Origin: Calditrichia bacterium
GTDB taxonomy: Bacteria > Calditrichota > Calditrichia > RBG-13-44-9 > J075
DNA: 64,000 nt
Direction: 5' to 3'
NCBI GenBank assembly: GCA_020635015.1
Contig: JACKAP010000007.1
Coordinates: 202,372-266,371, forward strand
The position numbers and the translations under genes were made by a program. Shown in pieces: positions 1-8,124 of the stretch. Below the pieces are notes generated by a model. The model searched no databases, was not told where the DNA came from, and saw only the letters and a program-made list of their open reading frames with translations. Positions within the stretch are counted from its first letter, which is position 1. Each line of letters opens with the position of its first letter.

Positions 1-2
1 AC

Positions 3-248
3 GGGATCGAATACGAAGACGGTAGTGGAGAGTTGTGGGTGAAGGTCTATGCCTCCCGGGAAGCCTATCTCAACAACGAGCCGCCGATCCTCACCCTGCA
101 CATCGTCTACCATCCGGACGGCAGCGGCAGCGGGGAACTGGTCTACGACGGGCAGACCTACCAGGTGCGCTATACCGCCGGCGGGGAGATTGAGGTGGTC
201 GATGAAGTCGGACAACGCGATCGTTTTAGCAGCATCGGGGGAAATTAA
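3..248 (+). CDS. C-terminal part of an unrecognised protein, 5' end outside window
   Basis: The reading frame is open from the first bases of the window to a TAA at 246-248, so this is the tail of a longer gene. The visible 81 residues are rich in Gly, Glu and Tyr and alternate hydrophobic and polar residues (for example LTLHIVYHPDG and GELVYDG), which suggests a beta-rich domain. No family is recognised and no sorting tail is present. The gene runs in the same direction as the downstream barrel gene but is separated from it by about 310 bases of repeat-bearing DNA, so an operon link is uncertain. Confidence 0.6.
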   Translation, partial: GIEYEDGSGELWVKVYASREAYLNNEPPILTLHIVYHPDGSGSGELVYDGQTYQVRYTAGGEIEVVDEVGQRDRFSSIGGN

Positions 249-262
249 ATCTATAAAAATTA

Positions 263-338
263 GCCCACGAAACACTCGAAAAGGCACCAAAAGGATAAAA
301 TATCGAGCCTTTCGCATCTTTTCGAGTATTTCGTGGGC
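263..338. repeat. Imperfect inverted repeat with TTTCGTGGGC ends
   Basis: Bases 263-285 and 316-338 are near-complementary arms, beginning GCCCACGAAA and ending TTTCGTGGGC, around a roughly 30-base AT-richer loop. It lies just after the stop of the first gene, so it can act as a transcript-end hairpin, although no clean T-tract follows. The rest of the 249-559 gap holds short reiterations of AAATCCGAAA-like units at 505-560 and no gene that I can support. Confidence 0.6.
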
Positions 339-559
339 ATCAATCTTCATCATACAGGCCAAAATATTATTCAAATATTTTTTCCAACCTTGTAGAGGTC
401 GTAATCAAGAAGAATAAAGTGCAGCACATGAAATCTGCTATTGTCTGAACCACAAAATCGCTATAAATTGCTCGGGCGCAGCATTACTGACTGCTGACGC
501 CCGGATACGCGATTGCGTTCGAAATCTGAAATCCGAGGTGTCCCGTAGGAAAATCCGAA

Positions 560-1888
560 ATGAAAAACCATTCTCACATCTTTCTTTTCCTCCTGCTCCT
601 GGCGATTCTCTCGCCTCCGGAAATCTTCGCCCAGGAAAAAAGTCTGCTGGTGGAGTCGGTCCGCTACCAGGGCAATACCAAGACCAGTGAGCGGGTGATC
701 CGGCAGTACATGAGCATCCGCGAGGGGCAGCCGGTAACCCGCGAGCAACTGGAAACCGACCGAATCCGCCTGCAGAACACCAATTTTTTTAAGGAAGTGG
801 AGATCCTGATTACCCCCGGCCGGGAAAAGGGATGGGCAAAGGTTCTGGTAAAACTCCGGGAACGGCGTTGGCCCTATTTCCAGTTCAAGAGCGGCTTCAA
901 TGAGTTGGACGGCTGGTACATCAGCCCGCTGGGACTGCGCTTCGACAACCTCTTCGGGGTGGGTAACTATCTGGGGTATGAACTGGTTTTCGGCGACCGT
1001 TACGGCAGCTCCCGGCTGGAATTTACCCGGCCCTACCTGTTTAATTCCGAATACGACCTGATGGTTCGCCTCTTCGGCGATCAACGTAATTTCCTCCATT
1101 TTATCGATGATGAGAAGTTCGAGCAAAAGGTGAAGTATAACGGCGCCATGATCGGATTGCGCGGCAACAGCGGGTTGGCAAAATATTTTGCGCTGGCGGT
1201 GTCAAATCAAAAGGTGACCGCCGACAGCCTGCTGCGTGATTTTCCGGGCGACTCTCTCGAAATCCCCGCACCGGATTACCTGGCGCCCTTTAACGGGGAG
1301 CAGAACGTTGCAAAAGTGACCTTTTCGATCAATATTGATACCCGCAACCGCCCGGGCGACCCTACCCGGGGCTGGTGGGGGGCGCTGACCCTGGAGCAGG
1401 GTTTCTTGAAATTCGAGCAGGATGATCCGGCGGAGAAGTTCGAGCGGATCATTCTGGATCTGCGCCGCTACCAGCCGCTCTGGAGAGGGGTCAGCGCCGC
1501 GCTGCGGGTGAAATTGGGCCGCACCAGCGATGATGCACCTTTTTACGAGCGCTTCTATCTCGGCGGGCCCAATTCCCTGCGCGGCTATGAGGACCGCAGC
1601 CAGACTCCCGCCGGCTACGGCTCGCATTATTCACTGGGTAGCGCCGAACTCCGCTTTCCCCTTTCCGCCCGAGTTCAGGAGCGCAGCCGCCTGATGGGGG
1701 TGCTCTTTTATGATGCCGGCTATGCCTGGAACACGCCGGAAACCTGGCAGCCGGAAAAACTGAAGACCAGCCTCGGCTTCGGGGCCCGGGTACGGGTGCC
1801 GCTGATCGGCCTGCTGCGGCTGGATTTTGCCTACCCGGTGCCGGATTACAAGTTGAATTTCCATCTGTCGCTGGGGCATACGTTTTGA
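560..1888 (+). CDS. Omp85-superfamily outer-membrane barrel protein (BamA/TamA-like, one POTRA)
   Basis: A 442-residue protein with a signal peptide (residues 1-25, ending IFAQ), one POTRA-like domain (about 28-98) and a C-terminal 16-strand-type barrel. The Omp85 signature GGPNSLRGY sits near residues 332-341 and contains the LRGY form of the (V/I)RG(F/Y) motif that contacts the barrel interior in this superfamily. The protein ends in an aromatic residue (GHTF), as barrel substrates of the BAM machinery do. It is much shorter than true BamA (five POTRA domains, about 800 residues), so a TamA-like or accessory Omp85 role in inserting or exporting surface proteins is more likely. The ATG at 560 opens directly into the signal peptide. 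A second Omp85-type barrel lies at the other end of the window. Confidence 0.85.
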   Translation: MKNHSHIFLFLLLLAILSPPEIFAQEKSLLVESVRYQGNTKTSERVIRQYMSIREGQPVTREQLETDRIRLQNTNFFKEVEILITPGREKGWAKVLVKLRERRWPYFQFKSGFNELDGWYISPLGLRFDNLFGVGNYLGYELVFGDRYGSSRLEFTRPYLFNSEYDLMVRLFGDQRNFLHFIDDEKFEQKVKYNGAMIGLRGNSGLAKYFALAVSNQKVTADSLLRDFPGDSLEIPAPDYLAPFNGEQNVAKVTFSINIDTRNRPGDPTRGWWGALTLEQGFLKFEQDDPAEKFERIILDLRRYQPLWRGVSAALRVKLGRTSDDAPFYERFYLGGPNSLRGYEDRSQTPAGYGSHYSLGSAELRFPLSARVQERSRLMGVLFYDAGYAWNTPETWQPEKLKTSLGFGARVRVPLIGLLRLDFAYPVPDYKLNFHLSLGHTF

Positions 1889-1889
1889 T

Positions 1890-1996
1890 AATGGGTGGAT
1901 GGGTGGATGGGTAGATGGGTTAATGGGTTGCAGTGAATTTGATGTTGGCATCCATGTAGTTACCCATCAACCCATACACCCATCAACCCATTAACA
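1890..1996. repeat. Octad-repeat inverted pair (TGGGTGGA / TCAACCCA)
   Basis: Left arm 1890-1930 is built of GTGGATGG-type 8-base units. Right arm 1960-1996 is built of the complement (ACCCATCA). The arms can pair around a 30-base loop. The element sits directly after the barrel-gene stop and before the TTG start at 2032. It is one of about ten places in the window with this unit family. Confidence 0.8.
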
Positions 1997-2031
1997 ATAA
2001 ATAGTTCCGATTTATTATCACAGGTTCTCTA

Positions 2032-2697
2032 TTGCGCCACTGTTACCGGACATTCTTTCTGCTGCTCGCCATCACTTGCGGCGTTGCCCTGCGCGCGCAA
2101 ACTGCGCTGGAGATTACCTCCATCCGCCCGTTTGCCAGCGGCGACAGCCTGATGTGCGGTTTCACCGTACCCGGCCTGTTTGACGGGGCGATCGGGGAAA
2201 CCCTGCTCTCCGGGCTGCCAGTGCTGATCGAATTAAGCGTATCGCTGGATGGCGGCAATGGCGCAACCCAAGCCCTGCCGCTGCGGAAATACCGCCTGTC
2301 CTATGACATCTGGGAAGATCAATTCTTACTGGAGAGCGCCCGCCGGCAGCGCCGTTTCGCCTCTCTGGATGCGCTCAAGCAATGGTGGAATCCGCGCGAT
2401 TCCCTGGCGCTGCTGCCGCTGAAACGGCTGGATGGCGATAAAACCTGGAAAGTGCAATTGCACCTGAAAGTAATCCTGCTGAGCCGCACCCAGGGCGACA
2501 AACTCAAAGAATGGCTGCTCGGCGCCAACGAGACCGAAGAGAACCTCCCTTCCCAGGAGCGCGACACCGGCTTCAAGCTAAACCTGAACCGCCTGGTGTC
2601 ACTGTTCTTCAACAAGTCTGAAGTCCGCGCCAGCTACGAAGGACGGCAGAAATCGCCGGCGTTCCGGGTGGGGGATTTGACTGGAAAGCAAAAATGA
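2032..2697 (+). CDS. DUF4390-type secreted protein
   Basis: A 221-residue protein with an N-terminal signal peptide (about 1-23, ending LRAQ) and a beta-rich body. The run RKYRLSYDIWEDQF followed by RRFASLDALKQWW fits the DUF4390 family, which in proteobacteria is commonly encoded just before an NtrY-type histidine kinase. The next gene here is exactly such a kinase, which supports the assignment. The start is a TTG at 2032. No ATG fits the signal peptide, and no strong ribosome site is visible. The function is unknown. Its periplasmic location would allow it to modulate the kinase sensor region, but that is inference. Confidence 0.65.
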   Translation: MRHCYRTFFLLLAITCGVALRAQTALEITSIRPFASGDSLMCGFTVPGLFDGAIGETLLSGLPVLIELSVSLDGGNGATQALPLRKYRLSYDIWEDQFLLESARRQRRFASLDALKQWWNPRDSLALLPLKRLDGDKTWKVQLHLKVILLSRTQGDKLKEWLLGANETEENLPSQERDTGFKLNLNRLVSLFFNKSEVRASYEGRQKSPAFRVGDLTGKQK

Positions 2698-2866
2698 ATT
2701 TGCCACAGAGACAAGGAGATTTGTTTATCGTTGATGGGTTAATGGGTGTATGGGTTAATGGGTAACTACATGAATGTCGACATCAAATTTATTGGTAGTT
2801 ACCCATACACCCATTAACCCATCAACCCATCAACAAGAATAAACCTCTGTGTTCTCTGTGGCAATA
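2698..2866. repeat. Nested pair of repeat arms between DUF4390 and kinase genes
   Basis: Outer arms of the CACAGAG family lie at 2700-2718 (TGCCACAGAGAC) and 2842-2864 (ending CTCTGTGGCAA). Inside them are arms of the octad family at 2730-2770 (GATGGGTTAATGGGT) and 2796-2835 (ACCCATTAACCCATC). Both pairs are complementary, so the gap can form a two-tier stem. The element fills almost the whole gap. Confidence 0.75.
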
Positions 2867-2883
2867 ATCCCAACGCACACATT

Positions 2884-4404
2884 ATGAAAAAAATCCGCAC
2901 CAAAATTCTGCTTCTCTCCACCGGCATCGTGCTGCTCTCGCTGCTGCCGGTGGTGTGGCTGGTGAACGGGCTGGTGCTGAAGAGCTACCGCATCGGGGTC
3001 AATCCCCGGGTGGAGAAGGCGCTGGGAAACAATGTGGCCTTCTCCCGCGATCTTTACCAGGCTTACAAGGTACAATTGGCGGATTTGCTCAGCAATTATA
3101 TTGACGAAGCGGCGGTGTCCGCGATCCTGACTGCGCCGGCGGCCCATGCGGAGGTCCTGGCTTTGCCAGCGGATGCGGGTGCATGGCAGTTAAAGGGTGT
3201 GCAGATTTTTGATGTAAACGGCCGGCAAGTCTGGCAGTCCTTTCGTCAGGGTACCGATGCAGATAGTTTATTGGAAATCAATTTTGCCCGCCTGGAGGAA
3301 AGCAGCGCCGGTAAGATCGTGCTGGCGGAGCGGGAGCGGAATCGTTTTATTGCCCTGGAGAAGCGGGTGATTGGCGGTAATACCTTCCACTTCGCCCTGC
3401 AGGCGGCGCTGACAGCGGATTTTCTGGCCGACAGCGAGCAGGGGCTGGAGGTTTACCAGCTCTACCGCACCCTGGCGGTATCGCCGGAGGCGGTGCTGGC
3501 CAGTTTTCGCAATGCGTTTTTGATCTTCGCTTTGGCGATCCTGCTGCTGACGGTGGGGATCGCAGTGTGGCTCTCCCGGCGCATCACCCGTCCGCTGGGC
3601 GCGCTGGCCACCGGTACCGAGGAACTGGGGCGGGGAAACCTGGACTACCGCATCGCGGCGCAGGGCCGGGATGAGATCGGCGAACTGGTGCGCCACTTCA
3701 ACCGCATGGCCGGGCAGTTGCAGGAATTTCAAGAGAAGACCATCTACCTGGAGCGCATGGCCGCCTGGCAGGAGATCGCCCGCCGCCTGGCCCACGAGAT
3801 CAAGAACCCGCTCACCCCGATCCAACTGACCATCCAGGAAATGGTCGATCAATACCGGGGCGAGGATGCGGATTACGCCCAGTTGCTCCGGGAGTGCCAC
3901 GGGATCATCCACGAGGAGATCGAGAACCTGCGCCGGCTGGTGCGGGAGTTCTCCGATTTCGGGCGCCTGCCGGAGCTGCACATTCAGCCCGGCGATCTGC
4001 ATCAGTTGATCCGCGAGGTACGGGCGCTGTATCCGAAGCAGGAGATCGAACTGGAACTGGCGGAAAACCTCCCCCCGCTGCCGATCGACGAAGACCGCAT
4101 CCGCCGGGTGTTGATCAACTTGATCGAGAATGCGCTGCAGGCCGATCCGGGCCATCACCCCATCACCATCCGCACCCGCCGCCGGGAAGGCCGGGTGGAG
4201 GTGGAGGTGGAAGACCGGGGCAGCGGTATGAGCGTGGAGGTGGCGGAGAAGATCTTTCAGCCCTATTTTACCACCAAAAAGAAGGGTGTCGGGCTGGGGT
4301 TGGCGATCACCCGTAAGATGGTGGAGGAGCATGGGGGGAGGATTGCAGTGCACTCGACGCCGGGGGAAGGAAGCCGGTTTGTGTTTGAATTGGCGGAAGG
4401 GTGA
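2884..4404 (+). CDS. NtrY-like membrane sensor histidine kinase
   Basis: A 506-residue kinase with a membrane segment at about 8-28, a periplasmic sensor region, a second membrane segment at about 210-231, a HAMP linker (232-285) and a HisKA domain with phospho-acceptor His304 in RRLAHEIKNPLTP. The HATPase domain has the N-box INLIENALQ, the DRGSGM G1 box and the GVGLGLAI G2 box. HEIKNPLTPI is typical of the NtrY/NtrB branch that partners sigma-54 regulators. The neighbours fit that: a DUF4390 protein before it and an NtrX/NtrC-like regulator after it, both on the same strand. No clear ribosome site precedes the ATG. A repeat arm lies just upstream. The signal sensed is unknown. Confidence 0.88.
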   Translation: MKKIRTKILLLSTGIVLLSLLPVVWLVNGLVLKSYRIGVNPRVEKALGNNVAFSRDLYQAYKVQLADLLSNYIDEAAVSAILTAPAAHAEVLALPADAGAWQLKGVQIFDVNGRQVWQSFRQGTDADSLLEINFARLEESSAGKIVLAERERNRFIALEKRVIGGNTFHFALQAALTADFLADSEQGLEVYQLYRTLAVSPEAVLASFRNAFLIFALAILLLTVGIAVWLSRRITRPLGALATGTEELGRGNLDYRIAAQGRDEIGELVRHFNRMAGQLQEFQEKTIYLERMAAWQEIARRLAHEIKNPLTPIQLTIQEMVDQYRGEDADYAQLLRECHGIIHEEIENLRRLVREFSDFGRLPELHIQPGDLHQLIREVRALYPKQEIELELAENLPPLPIDEDRIRRVLINLIENALQADPGHHPITIRTRRREGRVEVEVEDRGSGMSVEVAEKIFQPYFTTKKKGVGLGLAITRKMVEEHGGRIAVHSTPGEGSRFVFELAEG

Positions 4405-4407
4405 TGC

Positions 4408-4500
4408 TGGGTGTTGGTCATTGGTTATTGGTCATTGGCTTTGCGTCATTGGGCCTGCGGCCGTCATTGGCTCCGCGTCATTGATTTTGCGTTATAAGAG
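4408..4500. repeat. TTGGTCATTGG-type heptad array
   Basis: About twelve degenerate 7-base units of the form TTGGTTA/TTGGTCA/TTGGCTT follow the kinase stop codon, drifting to GCGTCAT units. There is no good complementary arm nearby. A second repeat patch of ATCCGCA/ATCCGAA units lies at 4605-4655. Together they make up most of the 4405-4677 gap, which holds no supportable gene. Confidence 0.7.
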
Positions 4501-4677
4501 GGAGTATGGTTTGTATAGAGGTGATCGTCGCTGGAAGCGACTCCTACGGGGAGGGTGGGATAATAGTGTATGGTGGTTTATTCGGGGGCATTCGCGTAAA
4601 TTCGTGGCAAAAAAATTCCGCAATCCGCAATCCGAACTCCGCATTCGAAACTTCAACACTAAATATGGTGCACAAAC

Positions 4678-6030
4678 ATGAAACATGCCCTGATTCATAT
4701 TGTCGATGATGAAAAAAACATCCGCCGCTCCTTCGAGATCATCTTGCGGTCGACCTCCTACCGGGTGCGCAGCTTCGAATCGGGGGAAAGTTTTCTGGAG
4801 GCGTTGGAGGATGAGGCGCCTGAGGTGGTGTTCCTGGATGTGCTGCTGCCGGGAATCAACGGCATCGAGACCTTGAAGCAGCTCAAGACCATCGCCCCTC
4901 AAACCGATGTGGTGATGATCTCCGGCCATGCCAACCTTGCCACCGCGGTGGAGGCCACCCGCGCCGGGGCTTACGACTTCCTGGAAAAACCGCTGCAGAA
5001 AGAGAAGATCCTGCTCACCCTGCAGCGGCTGCTGGAGCGTCGTTCTTTGGAGATCCGCTACAGCACGCTGCAGGCTTCGCTGGAGGAGCAGTACCGCATC
5101 ATCGGCGAGTCGCCGCAAATCCGTGAAGTGCTGCGCAAGATCGAAAAGGTCGCTCCCACCGACAGCAAGGTGCTGATCACCGGGGAGAGCGGGGTGGGCA
5201 AGGAACTGGTGGCCTATGCCATTCACCAACACAGCCTCCGGGCAACTGCCCCCTTCATCAAGATGAACTGCGCCGCGATTCCGGAAGATCTGATCGAAAG
5301 TGAGCTCTTCGGCAACGAGAAGGGCGCCTTCACCGGCGCCGGGGAGAAGCGCGAGGGCAAGTTCATGCAGGCCCATAGCGGCACCCTCTTCCTGGATGAG
5401 GTGGGTGATATGAGCCTGCGGGTGCAGACCAAGGTGCTGCGGGTGCTGCAGGATGGGGAATTCCAGCGGGTAGGGGGCAAGGAGACCCTCAAGACAGATG
5501 TGCGGGTGATCGCCGCCACCAACAAAAATCTGGCGGAGATGGTGCAGGAGGGCACATTCCGGGAAGACCTCTACTTCCGCCTCAACGTGCTGCCGGTAGA
5601 GGTGCCGCCGCTGCGCGAACGCCAAGAGGATATCGTGCTGCTGACCCGGCATTTTTTGCAGCGCTACTGCCAGCGCAACAACCGCCGGGTTCCGGAAGTG
5701 CAGGAAGGGGTCTACCCGGTGCTGCAGAACTACGCCTGGCCGGGCAATATCCGCGAGTTGCAGAACCTGGTGGAGCGGCTGGTGATCCTGGCGGAAAACC
5801 AGCGCATCACCGTGCAGGATCTGCCGGGACATCTCTACCAATCCGATTTCCCGGCGCGGCAAATTACCCCGGGCAGCCAGACCCTGGCCGAGGTGCGGGA
5901 AGCGGCGGAGCGGGCCTACATCGAGCACTGCCTGGAGAGCGCCGGGGGCAACGTGTCGCAGGCGGCGCGGCTGCTGGGGGTGGAGCGGACTAATTTGCAT
6001 AAGAAAATGAAAGCGCTGGGGATCGCATAA
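4678..6030 (+). CDS. NtrX/NtrC-like sigma-54 response regulator
   Basis: A 450-residue regulator with a receiver domain (5-118, phospho-acceptor Asp54 in FLDVLLPG), an AAA+ sigma-54 activation domain (Walker A GESGVGKE at 169-176, sigma-54 contact loop GAFTGA at 216-221, Walker B LFLDEV) and a Fis-type helix-turn-helix at the C-terminus (about 425-449, NVSQAARLLGV). All residues needed for an active enhancer-binding protein are present. It follows the NtrY-like kinase on the same strand and is its likely partner. The 273-base gap between them is repeat DNA, so co-transcription is probable but not shown. Targets cannot be deduced from the window. Confidence 0.9.
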   Translation: MKHALIHIVDDEKNIRRSFEIILRSTSYRVRSFESGESFLEALEDEAPEVVFLDVLLPGINGIETLKQLKTIAPQTDVVMISGHANLATAVEATRAGAYDFLEKPLQKEKILLTLQRLLERRSLEIRYSTLQASLEEQYRIIGESPQIREVLRKIEKVAPTDSKVLITGESGVGKELVAYAIHQHSLRATAPFIKMNCAAIPEDLIESELFGNEKGAFTGAGEKREGKFMQAHSGTLFLDEVGDMSLRVQTKVLRVLQDGEFQRVGGKETLKTDVRVIAATNKNLAEMVQEGTFREDLYFRLNVLPVEVPPLRERQEDIVLLTRHFLQRYCQRNNRRVPEVQEGVYPVLQNYAWPGNIRELQNLVERLVILAENQRITVQDLPGHLYQSDFPARQITPGSQTLAEVREAAERAYIEHCLESAGGNVSQAARLLGVERTNLHKKMKALGIA

Positions 6031-6033
6031 ATG

Positions 6034-6096
6034 TTATCGCAAGTTGCAAGCAGCATGGGCAGAGACGTTCCCCATGCTGCTTGCAACTTGCGATAA
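6034..6096. terminator. Perfect 26-bp hairpin between convergent genes
   Basis: Bases 6034-6059 and 6071-6096 are perfectly complementary over 26 bp with an 11-base loop. The hairpin begins three bases after the stop of the regulator gene and lies before the converging esterase gene. There is no long T-tract, only TCTTT after the right arm. It is probably a transcript-end hairpin or a repeat unit. Confidence 0.65.
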
Positions 6097-6136
6097 TCTT
6101 TGCCTGAAACAACATCCCGTACCTGCTACTGAATTC

Positions 6137-6174
6137 CACTCATCATCACCGGATATATCCGGTGATGATGAGTG
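6137..6174. terminator. Perfect 38-bp palindrome at the end of the esterase gene
   Basis: The sequence is a perfect palindrome centred on GGATATATCC. It lies 29 bases beyond the stop codon of the minus-strand esterase gene and therefore most likely belongs to its transcript end. As the two halves touch with no loop, it could also form a cruciform or bind a dimeric protein. Confidence 0.55.
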
Positions 6175-6203
6175 CTTGATCCCTCCTTATGGGTCATGCC
6201 AGA

Positions 6204-7532
6204 TTATTTGATATAGGTCATCTTCCGCACCGCCAGATGATCGCCCGCTTTCATCCGGTAGAAGTAGATGCCGGCGGACAGGGCGTTGCCGTCGGCATCC
6301 TCGCCGTTCCAGCGTACCTCATATTGCCCGGCGGGCTGGCGTTCGTCAACCAGCGTCCGCACTTTCTTACCCAGCAGGTCAAAAATGCTCAATTCCACGC
6401 GGCTGGCAACCGACAATCGGTAACCGATCACTGTAGAGGGGTTGAACGGGTTGGGATAGTTATGGAACAAATAGAACGATTCCAAAAGTTGATCGGTGGG
6501 ATCATGGTCGCCAATCCCGACCGGGAGCAGCGGATTGCGCTGGAAAAAATTCCAGATGATGGAATTCGCATCGATATCCTGACTGGTGGGTCCCAGCCAT
6601 TCCCAGCCAGGGTTGGGAACCGAGCCCGGCCAAGTGTGGCCTCCGTCGTTGATGCGGTAGTATTGAACCTCGGCCCCGGGAACGCAATTCTGATAGGTAA
6701 TCGAGGTCACCGTGCAACTGTCTCCGGACACAAGGTTCGGCAGCTCGGAAACCAGTGAATCGGTTGAACAATTATTCTGCACCGCCCAAAAAGCGGGGGT
6801 CAGCGGGGGCGGCGGAAAAGCGCCGGGAACCCCGGTATAGGGGAAGAACGGGTCGGCGGTGCCGTGGAACAGCAGGGTGGAAAACGGCCTTCCCGCCTGG
6901 CAGGAATCAAACGACATTTCGTTCATGGCATTGGAGACGCTGGCGATCGAGGCAATACGGTCGGAAAGCTTGCAGGCCAGGTAATAGGACATTTCGCCCC
7001 CGTTCGACCAGCCGGTGGCATGGACCCGCATCAAATCAATGTTATAATCGGCGTCAATATGGTCAATCAAACTGTCGGTAAAGGCCACATCATCATGGTC
7101 GGCGCCGTATGATCCGGGGATATACCACCCGGGACCGGAACCGCCGAATATAAGATCCTCAACGATCAGCCCTTGCGGGTAGGCCACCAGGAAATGCGCC
7201 GTATCCGCTGTGGCATTCATATTGGTGTAATCCATTTGGGTTGCTGCCGAAATGCCGAATCCGTGATAATGAATCACCAACGACCAGGCCTCCTGCCCGG
7301 TATAAGCATTCGGAACATACAAAATATAGTTGCGCAGATTACCTTCATGCATGAAGCTCCTGGGGAGTATCGTGCCCCCCTGTCCATACAAAGCGGAGCC
7401 CATCAGGCATAAAAACAGGATGGGGAGAATCCACTTCTTTATATTGATGCCTGCCGAATTTCCCGTTATCGTCTCGCCTGCCGCCTGCTGGAAAGCGCAC
7501 AGAGATTTTCTATTGTGAAAAAATGATTTCAT
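6204..7532 (-). CDS. Secreted CE1/PHB-depolymerase-type esterase with type IX sorting tail
   Basis: A 442-residue alpha/beta hydrolase of the polyhydroxybutyrate-depolymerase/LpqC (feruloyl-esterase-like) group. The nucleophile motif is GWSNGG, the acidic residue lies in HGTADPFFPY and the catalytic His in DGGHTWPG. A C-terminal domain with the type IX marker NYPNPFNPST ends in MTYIK, so the protein is expected to be carried across the outer membrane. The ATG at 7532 follows a GGAG ribosome site; the upstream TTG at 7571 is less likely. The hydrophobic signal core starts only near residue 33, an unusually long leader. It probably degrades ester-linked polymers outside the cell; the substrate is unknown. 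Confidence 0.85.
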   Translation of the reverse strand: MKSFFHNRKSLCAFQQAAGETITGNSAGINIKKWILPILFLCLMGSALYGQGGTILPRSFMHEGNLRNYILYVPNAYTGQEAWSLVIHYHGFGISAATQMDYTNMNATADTAHFLVAYPQGLIVEDLIFGGSGPGWYIPGSYGADHDDVAFTDSLIDHIDADYNIDLMRVHATGWSNGGEMSYYLACKLSDRIASIASVSNAMNEMSFDSCQAGRPFSTLLFHGTADPFFPYTGVPGAFPPPPLTPAFWAVQNNCSTDSLVSELPNLVSGDSCTVTSITYQNCVPGAEVQYYRINDGGHTWPGSVPNPGWEWLGPTSQDIDANSIIWNFFQRNPLLPVGIGDHDPTDQLLESFYLFHNYPNPFNPSTVIGYRLSVASRVELSIFDLLGKKVRTLVDERQPAGQYEVRWNGEDADGNALSAGIYFYRMKAGDHLAVRKMTYIK

Positions 7533-8124
7533 ATCGGTCTCCGAAAAATGGTTTGTTGACACAACAATCAATTCGCGACCGGCTTCCCGGCAGTCGGTCG
7601 GCCGGATGCGAGTATTGATTATTTGACATTTAGCATTACCGGCACCGGTTCCGGCGGCGAGTCATATTGCCGGGATCGAACGGTTTTGTTTCCGGCAATA
7701 TGACTCGCCTTGCCTGGATGAACAGGCGCTGACCGGATCGCTCTCAATTCGCGAATTTTCGAAACTGCTATAATTTGGTAAATCAGGCAGGAATTAGCTA
7801 ACGCCGGCGGGACATAACTGAGCGTTGGCGGGACATTTTGGGGGATTTTAGGATTTTTCTGACCGCGAATGAGGTGGGTTAGATGGTGGATGTTAGATGT
7901 TGGATGTTGGATGGGGAAATGGATTGAGCGGTGGATGGGAAGAGCAGACGTTCTTAGAAAGATAAGAATCTGTTGTTACAAAAAGATAAATGGATAACTG
8001 GTGTAAACGGAAACAATCTCCGTGACCTCAGTGTCTCTGTTGCAAAAAAATCCGCGTAAATCCGTGTCATCCGCGTTCTATGGCCCAACTTGCGGTAACA
8101 CAGGAAGCGCTCATTCAACCCAAA
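7533..8124. other. Gene-free gap with inverted repeat and repeat patches
   Basis: Perfect 18-bp arms at 7656-7673 and 7692-7709 (GGCGAGTCATATTGCCGG and its complement) surround an 18-base loop. Further along are a GGATGTTGGAT heptad patch at 7885-7915 and a patch of the TCCGCGTAAATCCGTG family at 8030-8080, next to the end of the hybrid sensor gene. No convincing gene is seen; a short plus-strand frame here consists of repeat DNA. Confidence 0.6.
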
